Of a DNA stretch of 5,460 nucleotides, positions 4,805-5,460 are shown piece after piece (the stretch's first letter is position 1; each line of letters starts with the position of its first letter). Origin of the DNA: a bacterium. GTDB taxonomy: Bacteria > JALSQH01. Where the stretch lies: the NCBI GenBank assembly GCA_026985515.1, contig JALSQH010000013.1:1-5460 (forward strand), given 5' to 3'. A program made the position numbers and the translations under genes. Below the pieces are notes generated by a model, which saw only the letters and a program-made list of their open reading frames with translations, had not been told where the DNA came from and ran no database searches.

Positions 4805-5460
4805 ATGAAGAAGATCCCCTATGGAGTAGCCAATTACTGGAAGTTAAGGAAGCAGAATTTTTATTTTGTTGATAAGACTCATTTCATACCCAAAATAGAA
4901 GACCTGGGTAGCCAGTATCTCTTCTTTCTCCGTCCCCGCAGGTTTGGTAAATCCCTCTTTCTCTCCATTTTAGAGCATTACTACGACATCAGGATGGAGG
5001 AGCATTTTGAGGATTTATTTGGAGATACCTACATAGGTAGGAATCCCACGCCTCTGAGGAACAGCTTTGCAGTGCTGAAGTTTAATTTTTCAGGGATACC
5101 TGTACATGGGGATCTGAGGGAGACGGAGCATTCCTTTAACAGGAGTGTTAAGAGGGATGTGGCGAGTTTTTTTGTGAGATACAGTGAGATTTATCCTGAT
5201 CTGGAAAAGGTGAAAGACATTGTACTGAGTGAAGAATTTGCAGGAGACATAATGGACAATCTCATCAAGGTGCTGGCGGACATAGGTGTGAGTTACTACC
5301 TTCTTATAGATGAGTATGACAATTTTGCCAATAACATTCTGATGCAGCATGGAAGGTTAAATTACAGGGATGTAACCCATGCGGGGGGATTTTTGAGGAG
5401 TTTCTTTGCAGTGATAAAGAATGGAACAGAGAACAGGGTCATAGAGAGGATGTTTGTGAC
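4805..5460 (+). CDS. AAA-ATPase-like protein (PF09820 family), 3' end outside window
   Basis: First 218 residues of a protein that continues past the window. The N-terminus KKIPYGVANYWKLRKQNFYFVDKT matches the usual opening of the AAA-ATPase-like family, which fixes the ATG at 4805 as the start. The P-loop variant of this family is at 43-51 (RPRRFGKSL, with K49 and S50 for phosphate and Mg binding). Walker B is at 166-174 (LLIDEYDNF, D169/E170). In known members a PD-(D/E)XK nuclease-like domain (PF08011) usually follows near the C-terminus; that part is not visible here. The biological role is not settled; members are often multicopy in a genome, and a mobile or defence-linked role has been suspected. 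No frameshift or stop is present in the visible part. It is the only gene here without an SD and seems to be expressed from its own leaderless promoter, 74 bp after the lipoprotein stop. Confidence 0.92.
   Translation, partial: MKKIPYGVANYWKLRKQNFYFVDKTHFIPKIEDLGSQYLFFLRPRRFGKSLFLSILEHYYDIRMEEHFEDLFGDTYIGRNPTPLRNSFAVLKFNFSGIPVHGDLRETEHSFNRSVKRDVASFFVRYSEIYPDLEKVKDIVLSEEFAGDIMDNLIKVLADIGVSYYLLIDEYDNFANNILMQHGRLNYRDVTHAGGFLRSFFAVIKNGTENRVIERMFV

Noticed and set aside
3179-5350. Minus-strand ORFs at 3179-3472, 4154-4351, 4497-4712 and 5090-5350
   Set aside because: All lie antisense within well-supported + strand genes, have no SD support, and give no recognisable protein.

Overview
The window looks like a stretch of a bacterial chromosome with a moderately AT-rich base composition. 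Coding regions are heavy in AGA/AGG and ATA codons, a bias often seen in thermophiles. Promoters are sigma70-like, strong Shine-Dalgarno (SD) sites precede two genes, and one protein is a bacterial lipoprotein. I cannot name the taxon from the sequence. Four protein genes are supported, all on the + strand. A fifth, very small leader ORF is plausible.

Layout. (1) 1-1469: an RNase E/G family ribonuclease (rng) that is complete except for the first base of its start codon. (2) 1481-1870: a small receiver-like protein in the same operon, 11 bp downstream. (3) 1871-2646: a gene-free stretch of nearly 800 bp. Its centre (2001-2502) is a GC-rich tandem array of a ~225-bp unit: two full copies and a truncated third. 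The units carry several inverted repeats, and a 13-bp perfect stem followed by five Ts closes the array. (4) 2597-4730: a promoter, a short 5' leader, and a large Cys-rich predicted lipoprotein of unknown function with a beta-rich N-terminal half. The leader holds a hairpin that buries the SD and a tiny ORF whose stop overlaps the lipoprotein start as ATGA. (5) 4790-5460: a perfect extended -10 promoter placed so that transcription would begin at the ATG of an AAA-ATPase-like (PF09820-type) gene, which runs off the window.

The rng half is a housekeeping RNA-processing module. From the repeat array onward the window reads as accessory: an orphan lipoprotein, an ATPase of a family often multicopy in genomes, and a repeat array of different composition. 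The most interesting signals are the structured tandem array, the apparent translational-coupling leader of the lipoprotein gene, and the leaderless promoter of the ATPase gene.
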